A DNA stretch of 64,000 nt, taken from Saccharothrix sp. S26. GTDB taxonomy: Bacteria > Actinomycetota > Actinomycetes > Mycobacteriales > Pseudonocardiaceae. The notes beneath the pieces were generated by a model. That model was not told the origin of the DNA. It was given only the letters and a program-made list of their open reading frames with translations, and made no database searches. The translations under genes were made by a program, and so were the position numbers. The stretch spans positions 186,001 to 250,000 of the forward strand of contig NZ_JAJUWT010000014.1 of assembly GCF_021390395.1 (NCBI RefSeq). The letters run 5' to 3'. Positions 34,776 through 44,252 of the stretch are shown here, in pieces; the stretch's first letter is position 1; every line of letters starts with the position of its first letter.

Positions 34776-36227
34776 TTACGCCTTCTCGGGGGCGGGGACG
34801 GCGGCGGGTGCGGGCGGCGCGGCGACGGCGGCGGCCGGTGCGGCCCCGGGACGTCGCTTGGGCATCGCGAGACCGATCAGCATGCCGACGAACGCCAGGA
34901 CGGCGACGGCGGTCATCGAGGCCGAGAAGCCCTCGCTGAACTCCGTGGCCGTGGCGTACCCGCCGACGGCGCCGAAGACGGCGACCGACACCGAGGTGCC
35001 GAACACGCCACCGAACATGCGCAGCATCATGAAGACACCGGACGCCTGGCCGATCTGCTGCGGCTGCACCGCGCTGACGACCGTCTTCTGCGCGGCGGGC
35101 ATCGCCGCGGTGATGCCGACCGAGCCGATCACCAGCGCGGGCAGGATCTGCAGGTAGGGCGTGTCGGCATCGATGGCGATGGCGATCCACGCCATGCTGA
35201 CCGCCTGCAGGAACAGGCCGCCGACGACGAACTTGCGCTCGCCGACCTTGTCGACCAGCCGGCCCGCGATCGGCGCGCACACCATCAGCGTGCCGGTCCA
35301 CGGCATCAGCATCAGGCCCGCGACCAGCGGACCGTGCCCCTTGACGAGCTGGAAGTACTGCGCGAGGAAGAACATCGTGCCGTACAGCGAGGCGAACACC
35401 AGGAAGTTCGCCGGGTTGGCGGTGGCGAACGCGCGCAGCTTGAACAGCGCCATCGGCACCATCGGCCGCGGCGTGCGCTTCTCGTAGAACACGAACGCGA
35501 CCATCAGCACGACGCCGATCACGATCGACGCGATGACCTCGGCACTGCCCCAGCCGGCCGCGTTGCCGCGCACCAGCGCCCAGATGATGCCGAACGCGCC
35601 CAACGTCACCAGGGCGAGGCCGCCCAGGTCGAGCTTGTTGTTCGGGCCGGTGCTCTCGTCGACCTTGCGGCCGGCGAGCGCGACCGCGACGATGCCGATC
35701 GGCAGGTTCAGCCAGAAGATCCACTGCCAGGCCAGGCCCTGCGCGATCGCGCCGCCGATGAACGGGCCGCTGAACGTGGCCAGACCCGTGAGGCCGAGGT
35801 AGAGGCCCATCGCCTTGCCGCGCGTCTGCGGCGGGAAGACCGCGCTGATCAACGTGAGCGACAACGGCAGCACCATTGCCGCGCCCGCGCCTTGGAATGC
35901 TCGGGAGATGATCAGGAAGACGATGTTCGGGGCCAGCGCACAGGCCGCCGACGCGACCGTGAACAGCGCCAGACCGGTGTTGAACATCTTGCGCCGACCG
36001 AACCGGTCACCCAGTGCCGCGCCGGTCAGCAGCAATACCGCGAACGTCAGGTTGTACGCGTTGACAACCCATTCGAGCTGTTCGATGGACGCCGTCAGAT
36101 CCGCGCGGATCGTGCTCAGCGTGGTAGTCACGACCAGGCTGTCCAGGGCCATCATGAACGATGCCAGTGAGGCGAGCCCCAATGTCCATGCCTGCTTGGA
36201 CGTCATCCGTCCTGTTTCGGTGTTCAC
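34776..36227 (-). CDS. MFS multidrug exporter, DHA2 (EmrB/QacA) family
   Basis: 483 residues from GTG 36227 with AAGGAG upstream. 14 hydrophobic segments. DHA2 signatures: MALDSLVVTTTLSTI in helix 1, LGDRFGRRKMFNTG (motif A), FIGGAIAQGLAWQWIFWLN (motif C region). An Ala/Pro-rich tail ends the protein. Lies downstream of an ECF sigma gene in the same orientation (160 nt gap). Confidence 0.92.
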   Translation of the reverse strand: MNTETGRMTSKQAWTLGLASLASFMMALDSLVVTTTLSTIRADLTASIEQLEWVVNAYNLTFAVLLLTGAALGDRFGRRKMFNTGLALFTVASAACALAPNIVFLIISRAFQGAGAAMVLPLSLTLISAVFPPQTRGKAMGLYLGLTGLATFSGPFIGGAIAQGLAWQWIFWLNLPIGIVAVALAGRKVDESTGPNNKLDLGGLALVTLGAFGIIWALVRGNAAGWGSAEVIASIVIGVVLMVAFVFYEKRTPRPMVPMALFKLRAFATANPANFLVFASLYGTMFFLAQYFQLVKGHGPLVAGLMLMPWTGTLMVCAPIAGRLVDKVGERKFVVGGLFLQAVSMAWIAIAIDADTPYLQILPALVIGSVGITAAMPAAQKTVVSAVQPQQIGQASGVFMMLRMFGGVFGTSVSVAVFGAVGGYATATEFSEGFSASMTAVAVLAFVGMLIGLAMPKRRPGAAPAAAVAAPPAPAAVPAPEKA

Positions 36228-36386
36228 CGTTCTCCTTCGGTTCACTTCGTCGATAAAAGTGCAGGCAGGGGCCGTGGGCGAACGCCACCGCCGTGCCGTT
36301 TCATGCCAGGCATGACCGTCGCAGGAATGTCCTGGACGTGCTGTCGGAACAATTGCGCATCGGACTCGCGGTCAGCCGCCGCCGGT

Positions 36387-37460
36387 TCAGGCGCGCAGCG
36401 AACGTGGAAGTCCGAAGATGGGGAGCAGAGAGTTGTCGTGGAATCTGGTGAGGCCGGTGATCCGGGCTCCGGTCAGGGTCAGCACCAGCACGCCGTGGGC
36501 GTGCAGGATCGGCGTCCGCGGGTCGCGCAGGTAGCAGCCGAAGGCCGGTTGGCCGTTGGCGCGGGTGGGGATCAGCACGTGCCGCATCCCGTCGCGCAGC
36601 GCCACGGTGGCTAGGAAGCGGCGGATGACGTCCAATCCCTGGTATTCCAGCGGCAGGGGCGGCATGGTGAGCCGCGCGTCGTTGGTCAGCAGGTGCACGA
36701 TCGCGTCGACGTCACCGGCTTGGAAGGCACGGGTGAAATCGTCCACGATGCGGCGTTCCTGCGGTGAGTTCGGCAGCGGCGCGCTTTCCCAGTCGGGGCC
36801 CGGCAGTTCCTGTGCGAGCGCTCCCCGGGCCCTTTTCAACGCGCTGGTGACCGCGTTCTCGGTGGTGTCGAGGATGGTGGCGACTTCGGCGGCCCGGAAA
36901 CCCAGCACGTCCCGCAGCACCAGCACCGCCCGCTGCTTGGGCGGCAATTGCTGCAAGGCGGTCAGGAAGGCCAGCGACACGGATTCCCGGACTTCGTACC
37001 GCGCTTCCGGCCCCGGCAGGTGGTCGGCGATCTCGTCGAGCAGCGCGTCGGGGTACGGCTCCAGCCAGCTCGGCTCCGCGCGGCGGTGAGATGGCTCGGG
37101 CAACGGGACCTCCGGTTGGTAGGCCGCATAGTCGTTCGGACGACGGGTGCCGGCCCGCAGCGCGTTGAGACAGCGGTTGGTGGCGATTCGGTAGAGCCAC
37201 GTCCGCACCGACGCCCGCTCCTCGTACCCGCCGATCCCGCGCCACGCCGCCAGCAACGTCTCCTGCAACAGGTCCTCGGCGTCCTGCACCGACCCGAGGA
37301 TGCGGTAGCAGTGGACCTGCAACTCCCGCCGATAGGGCTCCACGAGCCCCCGGAACGCCTCCCCGTCCCCACCACGCGCCAACCCGAGCAGGTCGTCGGC
37401 CGAACGCCGGGCGGCACGTGCCGAGGCGTCGGTTCCGCTGGCCGGCGGGATCCCTCGCAT
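36387..37460 (-). CDS. ECF sigma factor with C-terminal SnoaL-like domain (SigG/TIGR02960 type)
   Basis: 357 residues from ATG 37460. Region 2 FRGLVEPYRRELQVHCYRIL and SVQDAEDLLQETLLAAWRG; region 4 LPPKQRAVLVLRDVLGFRAA with the helix TTENAVTSALKRARGAL. After about residue 230 a SnoaL/NTF2-like fold (FTRAFQAGDVDAIVHLLTND) replaces an anti-sigma factor; in such sigmas the tail controls activity. Targets unknown; the MFS gene is adjacent. Confidence 0.9.
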   Translation of the reverse strand: MRGIPPASGTDASARAARRSADDLLGLARGGDGEAFRGLVEPYRRELQVHCYRILGSVQDAEDLLQETLLAAWRGIGGYEERASVRTWLYRIATNRCLNALRAGTRRPNDYAAYQPEVPLPEPSHRRAEPSWLEPYPDALLDEIADHLPGPEARYEVRESVSLAFLTALQQLPPKQRAVLVLRDVLGFRAAEVATILDTTENAVTSALKRARGALAQELPGPDWESAPLPNSPQERRIVDDFTRAFQAGDVDAIVHLLTNDARLTMPPLPLEYQGLDVIRRFLATVALRDGMRHVLIPTRANGQPAFGCYLRDPRTPILHAHGVLVLTLTGARITGLTRFHDNSLLPIFGLPRSLRA

Positions 37461-37890
37461 GGTGGCTCCTTCTCCTCCTGTGGTCGCCGCCGCGAGCCCG
37501 TCGAAACAGGGGCGGAGGTGGCGTTGGGCGGTGGTGCGGCAGGTTCCGACGTGCGACCCGGCCGGGGTGGGTCGTGGTCGGCCTGAACGTGCTCTCGAAG
37601 GGATGGACACCACCGACCTGGAAAACTGGTCGCTCCTCACCCAACTTCTCCGCCAACCACCTCAACCACCGCCGTGACCAGCAAGAACCCCACCAACCCG
37701 ACTCCGCCCCGAACCCCCCACCGGGCGACAGGCAGGCTTCGCCGGGGCACGGCGAACCGTCCGGCTTCCAGGTGGGGGCGACCGCGGGGTCGTGATCCGT
37801 CGCCGAGGGCCCGCGTCCGCCCCATTCATGGACGACCCGCGGGCCGGACGATCGGCAGTTGCGCACCGTCCAGCGTTTCCGCTGGTCAAG
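37461..37890. other. Gene-free stretch upstream of the SnoaL sigma factor
   Basis: 430 nt with open frames on several strands but none with family likeness or a good ribosome site. Contains the sigma gene ribosome site (GGAGGAGAAGGAG) next to 37461. Nothing else recognised. Confidence 0.5.
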
Positions 37891-37893
37891 TGG

Positions 37894-37968
37894 TAGGGCG
37901 GGTGGGGTTCGAACCCACGACCTGACGGATTATGAGTCCGCTGCTCTGACCGGCTGAGCTACCGCCCC
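37894..37968 (-). tRNA. tRNA-Met (CAT), elongator type
   Basis: Cloverleaf on the minus strand: 7-bp acceptor starting GGGGCGG, D-arm AGCTCAGCCGGTCAGAGC, anticodon arm GGACT-CAT-AATCC, T-loop GGTTCGAACC. Encoded CCA follows at 37891-37893. A CAU anticodon could also be the lysidine-modified Ile tRNA; the arm sequence favours Met. Confidence 0.92.
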
Positions 37969-38054
37969 CTGACGTGCGGTTCCGGAGGGTACAGAGGGGA
38001 GTTCCCCCGCGTCTCGACAACCCGGGTGGCGTGACCAAGCTGTGCACTGGCGGA

Positions 38055-38900
38055 CTACGGGGCTCCGAGGTCGGCGGGGCGGTAGCCCGTGGGGTAGCCC
38101 GGGTAGGTGCGGTTCTTCGGGTCGTTGGTCAGGCGTGGGGTCCGGCGGGGTGGGAGGAGGCGGACCGCGTGGGCGCGCAGGCGCAGGGCGCTGTCGGCGG
38201 CGCGGGACAGCCAGCGGGGTTGGGGTGGGAAGCCGAAGGCGGTCAGCATCGGGACGTCCAGCATGGCCAGCACGGCCTTGGCGGTGAGGGCGCGGGGTGC
38301 CGGGTACCAGGAGCAGAACAGGTCCAGCGTGTACTGGCCGATCGCGCGGTTGGTGTCGCTGTAGGTGAAGTTGGTGTCCTCGTACTCGCGCTTGAACGCC
38401 CGGTATGCCTCATAGGTCGGCGGGAGGGCCTTGATGCCCATCCGGACGCCCACGGCGGAGTAGAAGTGAAACGCGGCCAGCCGCTCGTGGTCGGTCAACG
38501 GACGCCAGCCGTACTTCGTGATCCACTCGATCGGGTCGAAGATGAACGTCGACAGCACGTACCGCATGTCGTCGTTCGAGATGTCGTAGCGCCCGTGCAG
38601 CCGGTTGACCACCCGCAGCGCCTCACGGCCCCGCGGCGAGTCGTAGCCGTGTTCCACCAGCTCCGCCATCAGCAACGCGGTGTCGTCGTACCGCTTCTGC
38701 GGCCGGTGCTCGAACTCGCCCGTCTTCGCCAGCAACGCCGAGATCGACGGCACGCAGTAGGTCCGGAACAAGGCGAACTCCAGCGACCGCACGTAGTCCC
38801 ACGGGAACTCGTACCCGGACGAGATGCGCAGGATCTCGACGTGGTCGCGCTCGGGGTCCAGCGACGTGATCCGGCGACGGTTGGCGAAGCGGTCGGCCAT
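38055..38900 (-). CDS. DUF2236 (MpaB-like oxygenase) family protein
   Basis: 281 residues from ATG 38900 (longer forms would run into the tRNA-Asn region). DUF2236 features: EFALFRTYCVPSIS, an RYDDTALL block and the TFIFDPIEWITKYGWRPLTDHE block. The family includes a latex-clearing Lcp relative and MpaB and may bind heme; this member lacks a clear leader. Function uncertain. Confidence 0.82.
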   Translation of the reverse strand: MADRFANRRRITSLDPERDHVEILRISSGYEFPWDYVRSLEFALFRTYCVPSISALLAKTGEFEHRPQKRYDDTALLMAELVEHGYDSPRGREALRVVNRLHGRYDISNDDMRYVLSTFIFDPIEWITKYGWRPLTDHERLAAFHFYSAVGVRMGIKALPPTYEAYRAFKREYEDTNFTYSDTNRAIGQYTLDLFCSWYPAPRALTAKAVLAMLDVPMLTAFGFPPQPRWLSRAADSALRLRAHAVRLLPPRRTPRLTNDPKNRTYPGYPTGYRPADLGAP

Positions 38901-39019
38901 GCGGCCCAGCCTGCCCGAAGAAACCTGCCCGGAGGGAGTGACATTCGGGTGACTCGCGGGTACCCCGGCCCCATGAGACGACAAGACCCCAGGCCGACCG
39001 GCCTGGGGCTGCCATCGCG

Positions 39020-39091
39020 CTCCCCCTACTGGATTCGAACCAGTAACCCTTCGATTAACAGTCGAATGCTCTGCCATTGAGCTAAGGGGGA
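39020..39091 (-). tRNA. tRNA-Asn (GTT)
   Basis: 72 nt minus-strand cloverleaf: acceptor TCCCCCT/AGGGGGA, anticodon arm TTCGA-CTGTTAA-TCGAA, T-arm ACTGGTTCGAATCCAGT, discriminator G. CCA is not encoded. Confidence 0.96.
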
Positions 39092-39229
39092 TTGTTCTGT
39101 TGTGGGCCGGACCTCGCGGCCCGACGGGACGTAACTCTAGCGCATCCTCAACAGTGCTCGCGCACACCCCCCTCCTCATGGGGTAGGAAGGGGTGTGACC
39201 AGGCACGATCTTCAGGAGAGGACCACCTC

Positions 39230-39466
39230 ATGAAGGGCATCCTGCTCGGCGCCGCCATCGGCTACGTCCTGGGGGCGCGCGCCGGACGTCAGCGCTACGA
39301 CCAGATCGTGCGCGCCTACCGCTCCTTGGCCGACCACCCGGCCGTCCAGGGCGCGGCGGGCATCGTGCGGGCCAAGGTGGGCGAGAAGACCGGCTTCCGC
39401 CGGAGCCAGCACCAGCCCAACGCCAACGGTTACCGGCGCGACCCCGTGATCCCCCGCGCCAACTGA
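39230..39466 (+). CDS. Small YtxH-like protein
   Basis: 78 residues from ATG 39230 after AGGAGAGG. N-terminal glycine-rich hydrophobic helix MKGILLGAAIGYVLGARAGR followed by YDQIVRAYRSLADHP, the pattern of short YtxH/general stress membrane proteins. Function unknown. A perfect 15-bp hairpin follows. Confidence 0.82.
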   Translation: MKGILLGAAIGYVLGARAGRQRYDQIVRAYRSLADHPAVQGAAGIVRAKVGEKTGFRRSQHQPNANGYRRDPVIPRAN

Positions 39467-39480
39467 CCGACCGCACGCCA

Positions 39481-39519
39481 CGCCGAGGCCGCCCCGAACC
39501 ACCAGGGGCGGCCTCGGCG
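39481..39519. terminator. Bidirectional hairpin
   Basis: Perfect 15-bp stem 39481-39495 with 39505-39519, 9-nt loop, between convergent genes. Confidence 0.8.
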
Positions 39520-39524
39520 TACTG

Positions 39525-40271
39525 CTACGGCACGCGGGCCACGGCGAACACCCGGCGGAACGGGAACCACGTCGTGCCGTCCGCCCGCCGCGGGTACGCC
39601 TCGCGCAGCAGCGGGGCCAACTGCGCCCGGAACGCGGCCCACCCGCCGTCGTCCAACGCCGCGCGGATCGGCCGCAGCGCCGTGCCGGTGATCCACTCCA
39701 GCACGGCGTCCTCCCCCTCCAGCCGCTGGAGGTACGTCGTCTCCCACGCGTCCACCGCGCAGCCGTCGAGCACTTCCGCGTACCCCTGCGAGTCCAGCAC
39801 GGGCGACGGCCGCAGCAGCCCGCGCAGCGCTGGCCACGACGCGTCCACCAACGACCGCACCAGCTCGTGCGACGGCCCGGAGAAGTTGCCCGGCACCTGC
39901 ATCGCCAGCCACGCGCCGGACGGCAGCGCCCGCACCCACTCGCGCAACAGGTCCTCGTGCCCCGGCACCCACTGCAACACCGCGTTGGTCACCACCACGT
40001 CGGTGTCCGGCGCAGGCTGCCACGACGCCACGTCGCCCACCCTGGCGTCGACCCCGCGCTCCCGTGCCGCCGTGACCATCTCCGGCGAGGAGTCCAACGC
40101 CTCCACCACCGCGTCGGGCCACCGCCGGCCCAACGTCACGGTGAGGTTGCCCGAACCGCACCCCAGGTCCACCACCCGCCGCGGCGACGTGGCCGCGACC
40201 CGTGCCACCAGCTCGTGGAACGGCCGCGACCGGTGGTCGGCGAACGCCAGGTACTTGCCCGGATCCCACAT
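39525..40271 (-). CDS. tam: Trans-aconitate 2-methyltransferase
   Basis: 248 residues from ATG 40271 (a GTG at 40277 is also possible). [20 protein letters not shown] is the Tam N-terminus; [15 protein letters not shown] is SAM motif [18 protein letters not shown] and [14 protein letters not shown] follow in family order. Detoxifies trans-aconitate by methylation. Promoter region carries a tandem pair of palindromes. Confidence 0.93.
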   Translation of the reverse strand: MWDPGKYLAFADHRSRPFHELVARVAATSPRRVVDLGCGSGNLTVTLGRRWPDAVVEALDSSPEMVTAARERGVDARVGDVASWQPAPDTDVVVTNAVLQWVPGHEDLLREWVRALPSGAWLAMQVPGNFSGPSHELVRSLVDASWPALRGLLRPSPVLDSQGYAEVLDGCAVDAWETTYLQRLEGEDAVLEWITGTALRPIRAALDDGGWAAFRAQLAPLLREAYPRRADGTTWFPFRRVFAVARVP

Positions 40272-40288
40272 GCGCACACCCCAAGTAG

Positions 40289-40323
40289 CAGTACGGACGT
40301 ACTGTTACAGTACGCGCGTACTG
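40289..40323. promoter_or_regulatory. Tandem 16-bp palindromic operators upstream of tam
   Basis: CAGTACG-GA-CGTACTG (40289-40304) and CAGTACG-CG-CGTACTG (40308-40323) with TTA between. Centre-to-centre distance is 19 nt. The first lies 18 nt upstream of the tam ATG. The arms resemble TetR operators; no regulator gene is adjacent. Confidence 0.8.
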
Positions 40324-40330
40324 CCCACGG

Positions 40331-40834
40331 TCAACCGCGCAGCCCGGCGATCTTCGCCGCGACCGAGGCCGCGACCTCCCGCACCCGCTCGACGTCCGCG
40401 CCGGCGTCCGGCCGCACCTGGAGCACCACGCCGTCCCGCCCGGTCACCTTGCGCTGCACGAACCACGCCCCGACCGTCCCGTTGTGCTCGCGCGACTTGA
40501 TCGACCCGGTCACGCGCTCGTGCACGACCTCCGGCACCTTGCCCGGCGACTCCAGCGGGAACCGCCGCGGCGGCAGGTCGCGCAGCACCACGGCCTGCCC
40601 GGCCGTGCCGTCCTCGACCGCCTCGACCACGGCCAGCGCGTTCCCGCTCCACGTCGCCTTGCTGATCAGGTGCCACCCGATCCGGCGCGGTCCGGGCACC
40701 CACAGCCCGTACGTGGTCGCCACGAGCCACTCCGAGCCGACCGCGGCCGACGCGAGCACGTGCTCGTCGGCCTCCAACGACCCGGTGAACCCCTCGGGCG
40801 CGCCCGAGCCGAAAATCCTCCGGAACAGCCCCAT
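40331..40834 (-). CDS. Conserved hypothetical protein coupled to dnaG
   Basis: 167 residues. Starts on the dnaG stop (TGATG). MGLFRRIFGSG start, then a beta-rich body (WLVATTYGLWVPGPRRIGWHLISKATW) reminiscent of small PH-like folds. No catalytic motif. Found next to dnaG here; function unknown. Confidence 0.78.
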   Translation of the reverse strand: MGLFRRIFGSGAPEGFTGSLEADEHVLASAAVGSEWLVATTYGLWVPGPRRIGWHLISKATWSGNALAVVEAVEDGTAGQAVVLRDLPPRRFPLESPGKVPEVVHERVTGSIKSREHNGTVGAWFVQRKVTGRDGVVLQVRPDAGADVERVREVAASVAAKIAGLRG

Positions 40835-42723
40835 CACAGCCCGCCCACCGCTTGTTGGCCCAACGCCTTGTGGTAGTCCTCCAGCGCGATCAGGTCGCCG
40901 AACAGGGCCCGGTACTCGTCGGGCTCCTCGATCGGCGACACGCGCCGCAGCCGGGACTTGATCTCGGTGATCTGCCCGGCCACCAGGATCTGCTGCAACC
41001 GCGCCAGCACGCTCTGCACGTACCGGTACTCGTCGTCGGCCTTCACGCGCAGCGGCTCGACGGCCAGCTCGGTGAGCACCGACCGCACGGCCTGCTGCCG
41101 GCACGCCTGCGACACCGCGTCCAGGAACGCCGGACCGGCCAGCCCCGACGACACACCGCCCGCCTCCCGGATCGCCTGGTGCAGCGCCAGGTACGCGGGG
41201 TGCGTGAACGCCTCGTCGGGCAGCGAGTCGTAGTACGGCCCGGCCATCTCCGGCAGCTGCAACGCGGACTTCAACGCCTCCCGCTGCGCCCACAGCGCCG
41301 GGTCGCGCGGGTCGGGGCGCGGCGGGCCGTCGACGTCCAGCGCACCCTGGTTCGGGTCGACGGGAGCGGCACGTCGGGTGGCGGCGGGCGCGCGGCCGGT
41401 CGCCGTCTCGCGCACCCGGCGCACCACGGCGGCCTCGTCCTCCCAGCCGACCCACCAGGCCAGCCGGGTCGCGTACCCGTCCCGCTTGGCCCGGTCCTTG
41501 ATCTGCGCCACGAACGGCACCATGACCTTCAGCGCCACGACCCGGCCGTCCACGGAGTCGAGGTCGTAGTCGCGCAGCCGGGTCTTGATGGCGAACTCGA
41601 ACAGCGGCGTGCGGCGGGCCACCAGGTCGCGCACGGCCACGTCGCCCTTCGCCTGCCGCAGCTCGCACGGGTCCATGCCGTCCGGCGCGATGGCGATGTA
41701 GGTCTGGGCGGAGAACGCCTGCTCGCCCTCGAACGCCTTGAGCGCCGCCTTCTGCCCGGCCGCGTCACCGTCGAAGGTGAAGATCACCTCGCCGTTGAGC
41801 GAGTCGTCGATCAGCAGCCGGCGCAGCACGTTCATGTGGTCCGCGCCGAACGCCGTGCCGCAGGACGCGACCGCCGTGGGCACGCCGGCCAGGTGCATGG
41901 CCATCACGTCGGTGTAGCCCTCGACCACCACGGCCTGCCTGCGCTTGGCGATCTCCCGCTTGGCCAGGTCGAGCCCGAACAGCACCTGGGACTTCTTGTA
42001 GATCGGGCTCTCGCTGGTGTTGAGGTACTTGGCCTGGATCGGGTCGTCGTCGAAGATCCGGCGCGCGCCGAAGCCGACGACCTCGCCGCCCATGTCCCGG
42101 ATCGGCCACAGCAGCCTGCGGTGGAACCGGTCGATCGGGCCCTGCCTGCCCTCCTTGGTCAGCTGGGCCTTGATCAGCTCGGTCAGCTCGAACCCGCGCC
42201 CGAGCAGGTGCTTGGTGAGCTTGTCCCAGCCGCCGGGCGCGAAACCGCAGCCGAACTGCCGGGCCGCGGCCTCGTCGAAGCCGCGTTGCGCCAGGAACTC
42301 CCGCGCGGCCAGCGCGTCGGGCGTGGCCAACTGCTCGGCGTAGAACTCGGCGGCGACCCGGTGCGCCTCGATGAGCCTGCTGCGGGTGCCGCGGTCGCGC
42401 TGGATCGTCGCGCCGCCGCCCTCGTAGGTGAGCTGGATGCCTGCCCGGTCGGCCAGCCGCTCCACGGCCTCCACGAACCCGAGGTGCTCGATCTTCATCA
42501 CGAACGCGATGACGTCGCCGCCCTCGCCGCACCCGAAGCAGTGGAACGTGCCGTGCGAGGGGCGGACGTTGAACGACGGCGACTTCTCGTCGTGGAACGG
42601 GCACAGGCCCTTCAGCGCGCCGCCACCGGCCCGACGCAGCGAGACGTGGTCGCCCACGACCTCGTCGATCCGGCTCCGGTCACGCACCAGTGCGATGTCG
42701 CTCTCCCGGATGCGTCCTGCCAC
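40834..42723 (-). CDS. dnaG: DNA primase
   Basis: 629 residues from GTG 42723, 8 nt after TAGACT, so probably leaderless. CHC2 zinc finger GLCPFHDEKSPSF...CFGCGEGGD, the N-terminal RNA polymerase core, Toprim motifs VVEGYTDVMAMH and FTFDGDAAGQKAA, and a C-terminal DnaB-binding helical domain. Makes RNA primers for replication. Divergent from sigJ. Confidence 0.97.
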   Translation of the reverse strand: MAGRIRESDIALVRDRSRIDEVVGDHVSLRRAGGGALKGLCPFHDEKSPSFNVRPSHGTFHCFGCGEGGDVIAFVMKIEHLGFVEAVERLADRAGIQLTYEGGGATIQRDRGTRSRLIEAHRVAAEFYAEQLATPDALAAREFLAQRGFDEAAARQFGCGFAPGGWDKLTKHLLGRGFELTELIKAQLTKEGRQGPIDRFHRRLLWPIRDMGGEVVGFGARRIFDDDPIQAKYLNTSESPIYKKSQVLFGLDLAKREIAKRRQAVVVEGYTDVMAMHLAGVPTAVASCGTAFGADHMNVLRRLLIDDSLNGEVIFTFDGDAAGQKAALKAFEGEQAFSAQTYIAIAPDGMDPCELRQAKGDVAVRDLVARRTPLFEFAIKTRLRDYDLDSVDGRVVALKVMVPFVAQIKDRAKRDGYATRLAWWVGWEDEAAVVRRVRETATGRAPAATRRAAPVDPNQGALDVDGPPRPDPRDPALWAQREALKSALQLPEMAGPYYDSLPDEAFTHPAYLALHQAIREAGGVSSGLAGPAFLDAVSQACRQQAVRSVLTELAVEPLRVKADDEYRYVQSVLARLQQILVAGQITEIKSRLRRVSPIEEPDEYRALFGDLIALEDYHKALGQQAVGGL

Positions 42724-42731
42724 GTCGAGCG

Positions 42732-42737
42732 AGTCTA
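42732..42737 (-). promoter_or_regulatory. -10 box of a probable leaderless promoter (dnaG)
   Basis: Minus-strand TAGACT 8 nt before the dnaG GTG. Confidence 0.55.
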
Positions 42738-42757
42738 GTGCTGGCAGACTGGTGCCC

Positions 42758-43657
42758 GTGACCACCGCCGAGCAGACCCTGGCCTCCACGTTCACCGGCC
42801 ACCGCTCCCACCTGGTCGGCGTGGCGTACCGGCTCACGGGCAGCGTCGCCGACGCCGAGGACGCCGTGCAGGAGGCCTGGCTGCGGCTGACCGGGCTCAC
42901 CGAGCAGGGCCGGGCCCAGATCCGGGACCTGCGCGGTTGGCTGACGACCGTGGTGGGCCGGATCTGCCTGGACCGGCTGCGGTCGGCGGTGGCGCGGCGG
43001 GAGCGCTACGTCGGGCAGTGGCTGCCCGAGCCGCTGGTCACCTCCGGCGACGACGATCCGTTGGACGCGGTGGTGCGCGACGACGGCGTGCGGATGGCGG
43101 CGTTGGTCGTGCTGGACCGCCTCACGCCCGAGCAGCGGGTGGCGTTCGTGCTGCACGACGCGTTCGACGTGCCGTTCGCGGAGATCGCGGACGCGTTGGG
43201 CTGCACGGTCGCCACGGCCCGCCAGCACGCGTCACGGGGCCGGCGGGCGGCGGCCGAGGCCGATCCGCCGCCGCGGGTGGCGCTGGAGGAGCAGCGCGAG
43301 GTGCTGGAGCGGTTCCTCGCGGCCGTGGCGTCGGGCGACCTCGACGCCGTGGTCAGCCTGCTGCACCCGGACGTGGTGATGGTCGGCGACGGCGGCGGCA
43401 AGGCCAGGACCGCGGTGCACGTGGTCAGCGGCGCGGACAAGGTCGCGCGCCTCATCCTGGGCCTCATGCGCCGCTACGGCGACGTCGAGGGCCTGCCCGC
43501 GCTGGTCAACGGCGACCTGGGGCTGGTGTTCGCGGCCCAGGGCGAGCTCACGCCCCGGGTCGAGGCGATCGTGGTGCGCGACGGCAAGGTGGCCGGCGTG
43601 TACGACATGTCGAACCCGGACAAGCTCGGCCACGTGCCGTTCCCCGAGACCGCCTAG
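42758..43657 (+). CDS. sigJ: ECF41-type sigma factor with SnoaL-like tail (SigJ)
   Basis: 299 residues from GTG 42758. Region 2 GVAYRLTGSVADAEDAVQEA with WLRLTG; LRGWLTTVVGRICLDRLRS is a signature of ECF41; region 4 LTPEQRVAFVLHDAFDVPFA with EIADALGCTVATARQHASRG. After about residue 180 an NTF2-like domain ends in YDMSNPDKLG, the ECF41 C-terminal motif region. In ECF41 the tail replaces an anti-sigma factor. The convergent gene is a carboxymuconolactone-decarboxylase-like protein, the known genomic partner class. Their TAG stops share one CTAG. Confidence 0.93.
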   Translation: MTTAEQTLASTFTGHRSHLVGVAYRLTGSVADAEDAVQEAWLRLTGLTEQGRAQIRDLRGWLTTVVGRICLDRLRSAVARRERYVGQWLPEPLVTSGDDDPLDAVVRDDGVRMAALVVLDRLTPEQRVAFVLHDAFDVPFAEIADALGCTVATARQHASRGRRAAAEADPPPRVALEEQREVLERFLAAVASGDLDAVVSLLHPDVVMVGDGGGKARTAVHVVSGADKVARLILGLMRRYGDVEGLPALVNGDLGLVFAAQGELTPRVEAIVVRDGKVAGVYDMSNPDKLGHVPFPETA

Positions 43658-44220
43658 GGCAACGGGACCCGGCACGCGTCGCCCGAGGTGAACCCCTGGT
43701 CGGTGATGCCGAACGCCGAGTTGAACCGGCCGCGCTGGTTCTCCAGGGCGATCAGGTAGGTCAGCTCGACCAGGCCCTGGTGCCCCAGCCGCCGGTCGAG
43801 CTCGGCGACCTGCTCGTCGGTGACCGCGGTGGGCGTCTCGGTCATCGCGTCGGCGTAGGCCAGGGCGAGCTTCTCCAGCTCGGTGTACTTGTCGGAGTCC
43901 CGGTAGTGGTGGATCTCCTTGAGCCGGTCGATGTCCAGCCCTTCGTGCTTGATCAGCATGGTGCCGAAGTCCACGCACCAGGAGCAGCCGAGCTTCACCG
44001 CGGTCAGGTACACGACCAGTTCGCGCAGCGACACGGGCAACGTCCTGGCCGCCTTCTCCACCGCCATCTCGTGCCGGGCGCTCGCCATGAACAACCCGCG
44101 GTGGTGCGCCGCCACGGTGAACGGCTCCGGCACCGCCCCGAACCGCTTCTTGGCGAACCGGTAGGCGAGCCGCACCAACGGGTTGGCCTGCTTGGTCGTG
44201 ACGATCGGGATCCTGGGCAT
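43654..44220 (-). CDS. Carboxymuconolactone decarboxylase/AhpD-like protein (ECF41 target)
   Basis: 188 residues. CxxC redox centre in LGCSWCVDFGTML with the nearby His of the CMD/AhpD fold, followed by LALAYADAMTETP. Proteins of this type (COE class) neighbour ECF41 sigma factors and are their targets. It probably is a thiol peroxidase-like or radical-scavenging protein. Confidence 0.9.
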   Translation of the reverse strand: MPRIPIVTTKQANPLVRLAYRFAKKRFGAVPEPFTVAAHHRGLFMASARHEMAVEKAARTLPVSLRELVVYLTAVKLGCSWCVDFGTMLIKHEGLDIDRLKEIHHYRDSDKYTELEKLALAYADAMTETPTAVTDEQVAELDRRLGHQGLVELTYLIALENQRGRFNSAFGITDQGFTSGDACRVPLP

Positions 44221-44252
44221 GTTCCCCTCCTCGCTCGGGTCTTCACCGAGTG

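Noticed and set aside
37418..37890. Short frames upstream of the SnoaL sigma factor
   Set aside because: No ribosome site, family likeness or codon bias; treated as non-coding.
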